Positions 24,643 to 32,508 of a stretch of 64,000 bases of DNA are shown here, in pieces. How positions within the stretch are numbered: the stretch's first letter is position 1; each line of letters starts with the position of its first letter. Below the pieces are notes generated by a model. That model made no database searches and was not told the DNA's origin. It was given only the letters and a program-made list of their open reading frames with translations. Source of the DNA: an uncultured Collinsella sp. (GTDB lineage Bacteria; Actinomycetota; Coriobacteriia; Coriobacteriales; Coriobacteriaceae); assembly GCA_900751755.1 (NCBI GenBank), contig CAADSP010000075.1, forward strand, positions 23,185 through 87,184, written 5' to 3'. The translations under genes and the position numbers were made by a program.

Positions 24643-26160
24643 ATGGCGCTCTATCTGGGTATTGATATCGGGACAAGCGCCTCTAAAGGCGTTTTAATCG
24701 ATGATCGATGCAACATCGTTTGCCAAGCCTCTTGTGGACATGAGACGGACAACCCGTGTGACGGATGGTACCAGCATGATGCGGAGGCAGTTTGGTGGGG
24801 CGATTTTTGCCGCTTGTCGCGCGAGCTGGTGGCGCGATCGGGGGTTAACGCGGCACAGATCGGATGCGTGGGCCTTTCCGCATTGGGTTGCGACTGTGTG
24901 CCGGTCGATACCGAGTGCAACGCGCTGGCGCCCGCGATTTTGTATGGAGTCGATGCACGTTCGAAGCCGCAGATTGACGAGCTTCTTTCCGAATATGGGT
25001 CAGATTGCGCACGCGAGCTTTTCGGGCACGATCCCTGTTCGTCAGATATTGCTCCCAAGATCTTGTGGTTTAAGGAGAATATGCCCGAGGTGCACGAACG
25101 TGCCGCGAAGTTCCTGACGGCGTCGTCGTTTCTATGCGCAAAGTTGACGGGGCGTTTTACGGTGGACCGTTATTTGGCGGAGGATTTTCTTCCCCTATAC
25201 GACCGCTACACCTGGAAGGTTGATGCTCGGGAATGTGCTCGTTTCTGCCGGCCTGACCAGATGGCGGAGGTAATGTCGGCTACCGATATTGCCGGGGTGA
25301 TTACGCGGCGTGCGGCTGAGGCGACGGGGCTCGCGGCAGGGACACCTGTCTTAGTGGGAACGGGCGATTCTGGTGCCGAGGCCATTTCGACGGGTGTATT
25401 CCGTCCCGGCGATATGATGGTTCAGTTGGGGAGTACGGCGTATTTCATCTACCTAGCTGATCATATGATCGATGATGCCCGCCTGTGGCCGGGGACGTTT
25501 ATTATTCCCGGAACTTACGGGATCTGCGCGGGAACCAATACGGCGGGCGCACTCACATCGTGGCTGCGCCAAGAGCTGTATCGCGACGCCGTAGAGGCCG
25601 AGGGCCACGGTGGTCCCGATGCCTATTCGGTTATGGCGCATGATGCCGCCGATGTGGCGCCGGGTGCCGATGGGCTCCTGTGTCTGCCGTACTTTGCGGG
25701 GGAGCGTACTCCGCTCAACGATCCCGAGGCGCGTGGCGTCTTCTTTGGCCTGACCGGAAGGCATACGCGAGCCCATATGGTTCGCGCCGCCTTGGAAGGC
25801 GTCGCGTATACCGTTGCATCCCATGTCGACATTATCGAGCGAGAGCATGGACTGCCAATTGGGCGCATTATGCTTGTCGGAGGTGGAACCAAGAATCCAG
25901 TTTGGATGCAGGCTATCGCCGACGTATGCGGGCGCGAGGTCTCGGTTGCCAAGGTTACGGTGGGTGCATGCTTCGGTGATGCCATCATGGCAGCTCTCGC
26001 AGGTGGCGCCTATGCATCATGGGATGAACTCGCCCGAGTCCTTGGCGTTGCGCAAACAATCGTGCCCGATATGACTGCCCACGAGTTATATGCGTCGCGC
26101 CGTCATATCTTCGACGAATTGTATGCACGCAACCGTGATCTCATGCACGAATTGGTGTAA
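24643..26160 (+). CDS. FGGY-family carbohydrate kinase (xylulokinase-like)
   Basis: A 505-residue sugar kinase. The N-terminal ATPase-fold motif is GIDIGTSASKGVLIDD at residues 6-21, GLSALGCDCVPVD follows, the second-domain motif VLVGTGDSGAEAISTGVF is near 246, and MLVGGGTKNPVWMQAIADV near 407 closes the nucleotide site. The closest general types are xylulokinase, ribulokinase and erythritol/L-xylulose kinases; the substrate is not deducible. As the last gene of the operon it is the third kinase present, so the pathway probably releases a free sugar or polyol in addition to the FrlB-type product. Confidence 0.9.
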   Translation: MALYLGIDIGTSASKGVLIDDRCNIVCQASCGHETDNPCDGWYQHDAEAVWWGDFCRLSRELVARSGVNAAQIGCVGLSALGCDCVPVDTECNALAPAILYGVDARSKPQIDELLSEYGSDCARELFGHDPCSSDIAPKILWFKENMPEVHERAAKFLTASSFLCAKLTGRFTVDRYLAEDFLPLYDRYTWKVDARECARFCRPDQMAEVMSATDIAGVITRRAAEATGLAAGTPVLVGTGDSGAEAISTGVFRPGDMMVQLGSTAYFIYLADHMIDDARLWPGTFIIPGTYGICAGTNTAGALTSWLRQELYRDAVEAEGHGGPDAYSVMAHDAADVAPGADGLLCLPYFAGERTPLNDPEARGVFFGLTGRHTRAHMVRAALEGVAYTVASHVDIIEREHGLPIGRIMLVGGGTKNPVWMQAIADVCGREVSVAKVTVGACFGDAIMAALAGGAYASWDELARVLGVAQTIVPDMTAHELYASRRHIFDELYARNRDLMHELV

Positions 26161-26182
26161 TGCTGCCGAATTGTACTGCCTA

Positions 26183-26229
26183 CCAATAGGGACTGCGTTG
26201 TGCGATTCACATGTCCCTTGGCATTTTAG
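26183..26229 (+). terminator. Weak terminator after the frl-like operon
   Basis: CCAATAGGGAC pairs with GTCCCTTGG with one bulged base and a 19-base loop, followed by CATTTTAG. It lies between the FGGY kinase and the convergent tatD-like gene. Confidence 0.45.
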
Positions 26230-26239
26230 CCCACAGGGG

Positions 26240-27022
26240 TTAGCGAAGGTCAAAAACAGCGTGCGCATTTGCTAAAACTGCCGACTCGATGCGCTTTGCG
26301 TCACAGTTTTTGAGTGAGGCAATGCGCATCGAGGTCCTTGTGAGCGATCTGATGAGCGACTGTGCGCTTGTTTCTGTGTTTGGTTCGGCTGGTGAATCGG
26401 TCTCGAGCAGTAAACGATCGAGTGGAATCTGTCGTGCGTATTCGTGTCCTCGTTTAGATGCGAGCATGCGTTCGTTGACGGAAAAATAACAGCCCGCATT
26501 ACGCGCGCGGACGAGTTCGTCCGAAGTACCGCTAAACCAGTGGAAGATGATAACGGGGGAGTCGGGGTTTGGGATGAGTAGTCCATGCGATTCGAGGACG
26601 TCCAGTACGGCTCCTGCCGAACGAACGGCGTGAATTGATATCACGCGCCCGATAAGAGGATGCTGCACGAGCGCATCGCAGAGCCGGTTAAGTGCCTGTA
26701 TTTGTAGCGGCTCACTTCCAGCAAAGCGCGCGGAAAAGTCGAGTCCGACTTCGCCGATGTAGCGCTCTTGGGCAGCAACTTCGCAAAGCAGATTGACTTC
26801 GGTAGGACCGCAGTGACCGTCGGCGAGCCACCAGGGGTGAAGCCCAACGCCGGCGATGATACTTGGTTGGCGACAGGCGCGCTCGTTTGCGGCCGAAAAG
26901 TCGCGCGGATTGACGCCGCAGTCAAATAGACCCAAGCCCAGCGCCGTCGCCTCATCGGCAACGGCGTCCGGGTGAGCCATTAAATTAAGGTGGCAGTGTG
27001 CGTCAAATAACCGGGGCTCCAT
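26240..27022 (-). CDS. TatD-family metal-dependent hydrolase
   Basis: A 260-residue TIM-barrel hydrolase with the full set of TatD metal residues: FDAHCHL at residues 6-12, YIGEVGLDFS (Glu), ISIHAVRSAG (His), IIFHWFSGT (His) and LLLETDSPAEP (Asp). TatD proteins are DNases or D-aminoacyl-tRNA-related hydrolases of the cytosol. It is encoded 14 bases downstream of the tcdA gene and probably co-transcribed with it. The length is typical. Confidence 0.9.
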   Translation of the reverse strand: MEPRLFDAHCHLNLMAHPDAVADEATALGLGLFDCGVNPRDFSAANERACRQPSIIAGVGLHPWWLADGHCGPTEVNLLCEVAAQERYIGEVGLDFSARFAGSEPLQIQALNRLCDALVQHPLIGRVISIHAVRSAGAVLDVLESHGLLIPNPDSPVIIFHWFSGTSDELVRARNAGCYFSVNERMLASKRGHEYARQIPLDRLLLETDSPAEPNTETSAQSLIRSLTRTSMRIASLKNCDAKRIESAVLANAHAVFDLR

Positions 27023-27036
27023 CTCGGTGCGCTCCG

Positions 27037-27834
27037 CTAGTCCAGACGTTGGCCATCGGAGCGTACGCGCTCAGTGCCGCGGCCGCTGATCTGGCGGATA
27101 ACCTCGCCGGCAATCATCTGGCCCATGATGGGCGGCATAAAGCTGGCGGTTCCCAGCTCGGTGCGCTCGTGGATGTTGGAAGGGTCGCGGGGCTGTGTCT
27201 TAACCGATTCCTCGCAGCTAAACAGTACATGCAGGCTCTTGATTCCGCGCTTCTTGCATTCTTTACGCATGATGCGGCTCATGGGGTCACGTACCGTATC
27301 GAAAATGTCGGCAAAGCGGAGGCACTCGGGATGGAGCTTGTTAGCCCCGCCCATGGAGCTAACCAAACGAATGCCGTGGTCCTGAGCATATTTGGCAATG
27401 GTGAGCTTGGCCGAGATGGTGTCGATGGCGTCGACGACGTAGTCGAGCTTGCCGTCCGTCTGCTCCAAAACGCTCGCGAAGAAATCATCGATGTTGTCGC
27501 TCAGCAGGTATTCGGTGCGCTTGATGACGGTAGCGGCGGGATTGATGTCGTGAATCATAGCCTCCATGACGTCGACTTTGCGCTTGCCGACGGTGCTGTG
27601 AAAGGCGATGGCCTGGCGATTGATATTGCTGGGCGCGATGATGTCCTTATCCAGAATGACGAAATGACCGATGCCGCCGCGGGCGAGTGCCTCGCAGCAG
27701 TTGGAGCCCACGCCTCCGCAGCCGAGCACTAGTACCGTAGCATCGGCGAGCTTATCGAGTGCCTCGCGGCCCATGATAATCTCGAGCTTGGTATCGCGTG
27801 TCTCGATGGGAGTTGCGGCTGTGGTTTCGGTCAT
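27037..27834 (-). CDS. tcdA: tRNA threonylcarbamoyladenosine dehydratase
   Basis: A 265-residue E1-like (ThiF/MoeB fold) enzyme. The nucleotide-binding loop VLVLGCGGVGSNCCEALARG is at about residues 34-53, VILDKDIIAPSNINRQ carries the ATP-contacting residues, and VVDAIDTISAKLTI follows. It lacks the zinc cysteines of ThiF and shows the TcdA-type C terminus GTASFMPPIMGQMIAGEVIR. TcdA cyclises the threonylcarbamoyl side chain of t6A37 in tRNA. It is first gene of a two-gene minus-strand operon with the TatD-like hydrolase. Confidence 0.9.
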   Translation of the reverse strand: MTETTAATPIETRDTKLEIIMGREALDKLADATVLVLGCGGVGSNCCEALARGGIGHFVILDKDIIAPSNINRQAIAFHSTVGKRKVDVMEAMIHDINPAATVIKRTEYLLSDNIDDFFASVLEQTDGKLDYVVDAIDTISAKLTIAKYAQDHGIRLVSSMGGANKLHPECLRFADIFDTVRDPMSRIMRKECKKRGIKSLHVLFSCEESVKTQPRDPSNIHERTELGTASFMPPIMGQMIAGEVIRQISGRGTERVRSDGQRLD

Positions 27835-27941
27835 AGATATCCTCCGATGGGGAAGCGAATCGTGTTTTAGCTATCGTCATTATAGGTAATCGCCCATAGG
27901 TTGCGATGGCGTTTGCTTTGATGTGGTTTGAAGCATTGCGA

Positions 27942-27979
27942 TTAGATAATTAAACAAACATCTAAATATCGAGTATAGT
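27942..27979 (+). promoter_or_regulatory. Promoter and operator of the sdpRI-like operon
   Basis: A perfect inverted repeat TTAGAT-N12-ATCTAA (27942-27965) overlaps a predicted promoter TTAAAC (27950-27955), 18-base spacer, TATAGT (27974-27979). This position fits autorepression by the ArsR-type protein encoded 35 bases downstream. Confidence 0.6.
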
Positions 27980-28013
27980 GTGCACGTCATGAGAGATGAT
28001 GAGAGGAGGCCTT

Positions 28014-28292
28014 ATGCCGGGAGAGGGTTTTAAGGCGCTTGCCGATCCAACGCGACGGCGCATTTTGGAGTTGCTGCGCGAGGGCAATTGCACGGCGGGG
28101 GAGCTTGCCGAGCATTTCGATATCAGTAAGCCGTCGCTGAGCCATCACTTGGCGACGCTCAAAAACGCCGGGTTGGTGACCGACGAGCGCCATGGCCAAA
28201 ACATCGTATACAGCTTAAACACCACCGTCATGCAGGACTTGATCGGTTGGTTTATGGGCTTTACAAACACGGAAGGTGATAAGGATGAATAA
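28014..28292 (+). CDS. ArsR-family autorepressor (SdpR-like)
   Basis: A 92-residue winged-helix protein: FKALADPTRRRILELLREG at residues 5-23, then GELAEHFDISKPSLSHHLAT as recognition region and GLVTDERHGQNIVYSLN as wing. It lacks the cysteine metal site of classical ArsR sensors. Together with the SdpI-like gene that overlaps it by 8 bases it resembles the Bacillus sdpRI pair, where SdpR represses its own operon and is sequestered at the membrane by SdpI when toxin is present. The start at 28014 follows GAGGAGG. Confidence 0.87.
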   Translation: MPGEGFKALADPTRRRILELLREGNCTAGELAEHFDISKPSLSHHLATLKNAGLVTDERHGQNIVYSLNTTVMQDLIGWFMGFTNTEGDKDE

Positions 28293-28989
28293 CGAAAACA
28301 AGGGCGTTCACGCCACGGGGGTATCGTCGCGCGTGTGGGCCATGCTTGTTGTGGTCTGCGCTATTAATGTTGTAGCGCACCTCATGGTGATGCCGAGCCT
28401 GCCTGCACAGATTCCCACGCACTGGGGCGCGAACGGCGCCGTCGACGGTTGGGGTCCTAGTTGGATGGCCTCCGCGCTCGGCGTGCTGCCTCTGGCGCTT
28501 CTCGCAATGTTCTGCATGGTGCCGCGCATCGACCCCAAAGGTGAGGCATATCGAACCTCGGGCAAGTTCTACCAGGGCTTCGTAATCGCCTTCACCTTGT
28601 TCATGTGCGCCATAAGCTGGCTGGGAGAGCTTACGGTCTGGGGCGTGGTGCCGGCGGTCGGTTCGGTTAACGTGTTGATTTCCGGTGTTGTCGGTTTGCT
28701 GTTCATCGGCGTAGGCAACTACTTGCCGCGTGTGAAGCAGAACTATACGCTCGGTATCAAGACACCTTGGGCGCTTGCCGATCCCGAGAACTGGCGCCGT
28801 ACGCAGCGTTTTGGCGGCGCCTGCTTTATGGTGCTGGGTATTGGCCTGATTGTGATGGGCGTGGCAGGCAGCGTGCTTTCGAGTGAAGTCGTCGCCGCGG
28901 TGATTGCGGTTCTGGCGTTTGGTTCGGTTGGAGCCGTCTACGTCTACTCGTATCTGTTGTGGCGCAAATCGCAGCGAGCCGTTCGTTAA
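28285..28989 (+). CDS. SdpI-family membrane protein (DUF1648)
   Basis: A 234-residue protein with six predicted membrane segments. The DUF1648 region has VVAHLMVMPSLPAQIPTHWG with the conserved IPxHWGxxGxVDGW pattern near residues 45-60, and the SdpI part has GVGNYLPRVKQNYTLGIKTP followed by TQRFGG. SdpI gives immunity to the SdpC toxin and signals to SdpR in Bacillus. No sdpC-like toxin gene is near, so this pair may defend against toxins of other species or cell-envelope stress. It overlaps the repressor gene by 8 bases. Confidence 0.87.
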   Translation: MNNENKGVHATGVSSRVWAMLVVVCAINVVAHLMVMPSLPAQIPTHWGANGAVDGWGPSWMASALGVLPLALLAMFCMVPRIDPKGEAYRTSGKFYQGFVIAFTLFMCAISWLGELTVWGVVPAVGSVNVLISGVVGLLFIGVGNYLPRVKQNYTLGIKTPWALADPENWRRTQRFGGACFMVLGIGLIVMGVAGSVLSSEVVAAVIAVLAFGSVGAVYVYSYLLWRKSQRAVR

Positions 28990-29055
28990 GGTTGCGGAAA
29001 ACTAGCGTACGCAGTTCATAGTATGTTCTGGGGGACTTTTCCCAGGTAGTATTAG

Positions 29056-29083
29056 GGGGTGTGGGCAACCATGCCCCTTTTCG
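29056..29083 (+). terminator. Terminator of the sdpRI-like operon
   Basis: GGGGTGTGG pairs with CCATGCCCC (two G-T pairs) around a GCAA loop, followed by TTTT. It ends about 90 bases before ettA. Confidence 0.75.
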
Positions 29084-29172
29084 TTACGTTTCAGAGCTGA
29101 TTTCCTCATTTCGTTTCCACTAAAGCGAAACAGGAATAGGAAAACGGCAGGTAGAAAGGATAAAACAGGCAA

Positions 29173-30852
29173 ATGGCGGAGTTTATCTACCAGATGTATC
29201 AGGCTCGCAAGGCCCATGGCGACAAGGTGATCCTTGACGATGTGACCCTGAGCTTCTATCCCGGCGCCAAGATCGGCGTCGTGGGCCCCAACGGCATGGG
29301 CAAGTCGACCCTGCTCAAGATCATGGCCGGCATCGAAGAGGTCTCCAACGGCGATGCCAGACTTACCCCCGGCTACACCGTGGGCATCCTGCAGCAGGAG
29401 CCGCCGCTCGACGATGACAAGACCGTCATCGAGAACGTGCGCATGGCGTTTGGCGACATGATCGCCAAGGTCGATCGCTTCAATAAGATCGGCGAGGAGA
29501 TGTGCGACCCGGACTGCGACATGGATGCCCTCATGGCCGAGATGGGCAAGCTCCAGGACGAGATCGACGCCGCCGACGGCTGGGACATCGATTCCAAGCT
29601 CGGCCAGGCCATGGACGCCCTGCAGCTGCCCGATTCCGACATGCCGGTCAACGTGCTTTCCGGCGGCGAGCGCCGCCGCGTGGCCCTGTGCAAGCTGCTG
29701 CTCGAGGCTCCCGACCTGCTGCTGCTCGACGAGCCCACGAACCACCTGGACGCCGAGTCGATCCTGTGGCTCGAGCACTTCCTGCACAACTACCAGGGCG
29801 CGGTGCTTGCCGTTACGCACGACCGCTACTTCTTGGATAACGTTGCCGAGTGGATCTGCGAGGTTGACCGCGGTCACCTTTATCCCTACAAGGGCAACTA
29901 CTCCACGTATCTGGAGACCAAGGCCGCCCGTATCGAGGCACAGGGCAACCGCGATGCCAAGCTCGCCAAGCGCATGGAGGCCGAGCTCGAGTGGGTACGC
30001 AGCTCGCCCAAAGCTCGCCAGGCAAAGAACAAGGCCCGTCTGGCTCGCTACGAGGAGATGGAGGCCGAGGCCCGCGCAAGCCAGAAGCTCGACTGGACCG
30101 ACATCCGCATCCCTGTGGGCCCGCGTTTGGGCAACAAGGTGCTCGAGGCCCATCATCTGCACAAGGAGTTCGATGGCCGCGTGCTCATCGATGACCTTTC
30201 GTTCACCCTGCCGCGCAACGGCATCGTGGGCGTGATCGGTCCCAACGGCGTGGGCAAGACCACACTGTTCAAGACGATTGTGGGTCTGGAGCCGCTGACT
30301 TCGGGCGAGCTCGAGGTGGGCGAGACCGTCAAGATCTCCTATGTCGATCAGAACCGTTCCGGCATCGACCCCGATAAGAACCTGTGGGAGGTCGTCTCGG
30401 ATGGCCTGGACCACATGATGGTCGGTGAGACCGAGGTTCCGAGCCGTGCTTATGTGGCGAGCTTTGGCTTTAAAGGCCAGGACCAGCAGAAGCGCGCCGG
30501 CGTACTCTCCGGTGGCGAGCGCAACCGTCTGAACTTGGCGCTTACGCTCAAGCAGGGCGGCAACCTGCTGCTCCTCGACGAGCCCACGAATGACCTCGAC
30601 GTCGAGACGCTGTCCTCGCTCGAAGCGGCGCTGCTCGAGTTCCCGGGCTGCTCGGTGGTCATTAGCCACGACCGTATGTTCCTGGACCGCGTCGCCACGC
30701 ACATTCTGGCGTGGGAGGGCACCGACGAGAATCCGGGCAACTGGTATTGGTTTGAGGGCAACTTCGAGGCCTATCAGGCCAACCGCATCGAGCGCCTTGG
30801 CGAGGACGCAGCCCAGCCGCATCGTATTCACCGTAAGCTGACGCGCGACTAG
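29173..30852 (+). CDS. ettA: ABC-F ATPase EttA (energy-dependent translational throttle)
   Basis: A 559-residue soluble tandem ABC protein with no membrane part. First domain: Walker A VGPNGMGKSTLLK near residue 38, signature VLSGGERRRVALCK, Walker B LLLLDEPTNHLDAES. The linker and arm helices are basic (SPKARQAKNKARLARYEEME). Second domain: GPNGVGKTTLFK, VLSGGERNRLNLAL, LLLLDEPTNDLDVE. Length and the C terminus match EttA, which binds the ribosomal E site and gates entry into elongation according to the ATP/ADP ratio. Confidence 0.95.
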   Translation: MAEFIYQMYQARKAHGDKVILDDVTLSFYPGAKIGVVGPNGMGKSTLLKIMAGIEEVSNGDARLTPGYTVGILQQEPPLDDDKTVIENVRMAFGDMIAKVDRFNKIGEEMCDPDCDMDALMAEMGKLQDEIDAADGWDIDSKLGQAMDALQLPDSDMPVNVLSGGERRRVALCKLLLEAPDLLLLDEPTNHLDAESILWLEHFLHNYQGAVLAVTHDRYFLDNVAEWICEVDRGHLYPYKGNYSTYLETKAARIEAQGNRDAKLAKRMEAELEWVRSSPKARQAKNKARLARYEEMEAEARASQKLDWTDIRIPVGPRLGNKVLEAHHLHKEFDGRVLIDDLSFTLPRNGIVGVIGPNGVGKTTLFKTIVGLEPLTSGELEVGETVKISYVDQNRSGIDPDKNLWEVVSDGLDHMMVGETEVPSRAYVASFGFKGQDQQKRAGVLSGGERNRLNLALTLKQGGNLLLLDEPTNDLDVETLSSLEAALLEFPGCSVVISHDRMFLDRVATHILAWEGTDENPGNWYWFEGNFEAYQANRIERLGEDAAQPHRIHRKLTRD

Positions 30853-30855
30853 ATC

Positions 30856-30995
30856 GTTACGCGGTTTTCCAAACCGCGTAACTGCTCGACGCTGCGCGGG
30901 CCGCAAGCACCCCATCTTGCCGTTCAAGCCGTCGCTCGCGTACCGAAGTACGCGTCGCTCCTCTTTCACGGCAACCTGGGGCACTTGCGGCCCGC
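30856..30995. repeat. Composite palindromic element downstream of ettA
   Basis: A perfect hairpin GTTACGCGGTTT-TCC-AAACCGCGTAAC (30856-30882) is followed by a larger fold. Outer arms GCGGGCCGCAAG (30896-30907) and CTTGCGGCCCGC (30984-30995) enclose TTGCCGT/ACGGCAA and GCGTAC-CGAA-GTACGC. No open frame uses it. It may be a dispersed repeat or a structured RNA. Confidence 0.6.
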
Positions 30996-31023
30996 TCGCT
31001 GTTGGTTACGCAACATCAACAAA

Positions 31024-31063
31024 TAAAAACGGCTCAAATCCTGATTTGGATTTGAGTCGTTTG
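31024..31063. terminator. Bidirectional terminator between ettA and the convergent gene
   Basis: AACGGCTCAAATCC pairs with GGATTTGAGTCGTT (one G-T pair) around TGATTT. It is flanked by an A run on the left and T residues on the right, so it can serve both converging genes. Confidence 0.8.
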
Positions 31064-31066
31064 TCG

Positions 31067-32368
31067 TTACTGCTCGGGTTCTTCGACTTTATCGATGGCC
31101 CAGGTGGATCCGAGGCCACCGGTGGTATTGCGGCGGATGCGCACGGCAACCTCGCGGCGCTCGCCGGCCTGCGTGTAGCGCAGGGGGAAGCTTGCGCGGT
31201 TTCGCGCGGCCTCGATGGTACCGCGCTCGCGGGCGATCCAGTAGTACTCGCCGACAATGCCGAGGGTATCGGCGCCGTAGGGGAGATAGGTCGACAGCTG
31301 GTGCAGAAGCGGGCCGGGGCAGAAGACCTCGGTTGCGAAATCGATGGGGAAGTCCTCGGGGATGGTCGGTGCTGCGGGTGCGGGGGTTGGTGCCATCGCC
31401 GGTGCGGAGGCCCGCTCATTGACGGGTGTCACCTCGATGACGGGCGCGGGTTCGGTGCCGAGTACTGATTCGGTGTCCGCTTTCGGCATCGCCGCGGAAT
31501 CTGCGGGCTTGTCGATGGCGGGTGCGTCTGCGGTCGCGGTGTCGAGCTCGACTTGCGGAGCGCTCTGATTCTCGACGCTCGGCTTTACCTCGATGGGCGT
31601 GGATGCCATGGTGGTGATGCCGGCGTTGGCGTTCTCGGGGTCATAGACGACCGTGAGCGAGATGGCGGGCTGCGGCGTCTCGGGCTCCGGCGCCGACTCG
31701 GTAGCGTCTTGATTTGCGGGCTCGTCGGACTGATCGTCCTCGGCCTCGTTGCCAAAGACATCGCTGTTTTGGAACGCAGGCGTCTCGGGTTGGTCAGCAG
31801 CTTCTTTGGTTGTCGACTTGGGAGCCTCGTTGAGCTCCACAGTGGCTTCCTGCTCGGATATGTCTTTGAGATCGGTCGTGGCGGCGATTTCGGTTTCGGC
31901 TTCTGCCGTTACCTCAATAGCGACTTCGATCTCTGTCTCGGGCTCGGGTTCCGGCGCGGCTTCAACCATGGTTTCTGGCTCGGTGCGCTTAACGTGCTTG
32001 GGGCGCACGGCCTTGAGGTCCTTCTCACCGCGCTTTTTCTTTTTGTAGGACTGCTTGGCGCCCTTGGCGGTCTTGGGCTTGTCCTCGCCCTTGGCAAGTG
32101 CGGCATCCCAGGCCTCGTTGGCGATGACGGTGGCATACAGGCGGCCGCCCTTAAAGACAGTCAGTTTAATGCAGTCGTCGAGTTCCTCGAGCAACTCGCG
32201 CGTGGACTCGAAGCCCAGGTCATAAGCGGTCATGTCGCCAGCGGCGAGCGCCTCTTCGACCTGCGTCATAAACGTTTGCTTGCCGCATCCAATCGCATCG
32301 CGCAGCAGGCGATACAGATAGATGTGGTTGCCCAGCGAAAGCGTGGGCCTAACTATTGTCTTGCTCAT
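31067..32368 (-). CDS. Unknown protein with possible LOTUS/OST-HTH-like N-terminal domain and long disordered centre
   Basis: A 433-residue protein in three parts. Residues 1-95 are folded (LGNHIYLYRLLRDAIGCGKQ ... STRELLEELDDCIKLTVFKG, GRLYATVI) and recall a LOTUS/OST-HTH winged helix by eye. Residues 100-330 are a low-complexity Glu/Pro/Ala/Thr linker opening with a basic patch (KQSYKKKKRGEK). Residues 335-433 form a second folded unit (DFATEVFCPGPLLHQLSTYL ... AVRIRRNTTGGLGSTWAIDK). No signal peptide or membrane segment. The start ATG at 32368 follows AGAGGAG. Nucleic-acid binding is plausible but unproven. Confidence 0.65.
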   Translation of the reverse strand: MSKTIVRPTLSLGNHIYLYRLLRDAIGCGKQTFMTQVEEALAAGDMTAYDLGFESTRELLEELDDCIKLTVFKGGRLYATVIANEAWDAALAKGEDKPKTAKGAKQSYKKKKRGEKDLKAVRPKHVKRTEPETMVEAAPEPEPETEIEVAIEVTAEAETEIAATTDLKDISEQEATVELNEAPKSTTKEAADQPETPAFQNSDVFGNEAEDDQSDEPANQDATESAPEPETPQPAISLTVVYDPENANAGITTMASTPIEVKPSVENQSAPQVELDTATADAPAIDKPADSAAMPKADTESVLGTEPAPVIEVTPVNERASAPAMAPTPAPAAPTIPEDFPIDFATEVFCPGPLLHQLSTYLPYGADTLGIVGEYYWIARERGTIEAARNRASFPLRYTQAGERREVAVRIRRNTTGGLGSTWAIDKVEEPEQ

Positions 32369-32440
32369 GGCAAATCTCCTCTTTACACATGTAAAGCATC
32401 TTACCATCGCATGGCGTTCGCCATGGCGGCGCCCAAGGCA

Positions 32441-32474
32441 AACGGGCGCGAACCGCTTTCGATTCGCGCCCGTT
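32441..32474. terminator. Hairpin between two minus-strand genes
   Basis: A perfect 12-base stem AACGGGCGCGAA / TTCGCGCCCGTT lies downstream of the 33462-32509 gene. On the minus strand it is followed by TGCC, so the T tract is weak. Confidence 0.6.
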
Positions 32475-32508
32475 GTACAGGTCGGTTATCTATGAGAGGC
32501 AAACGTGC

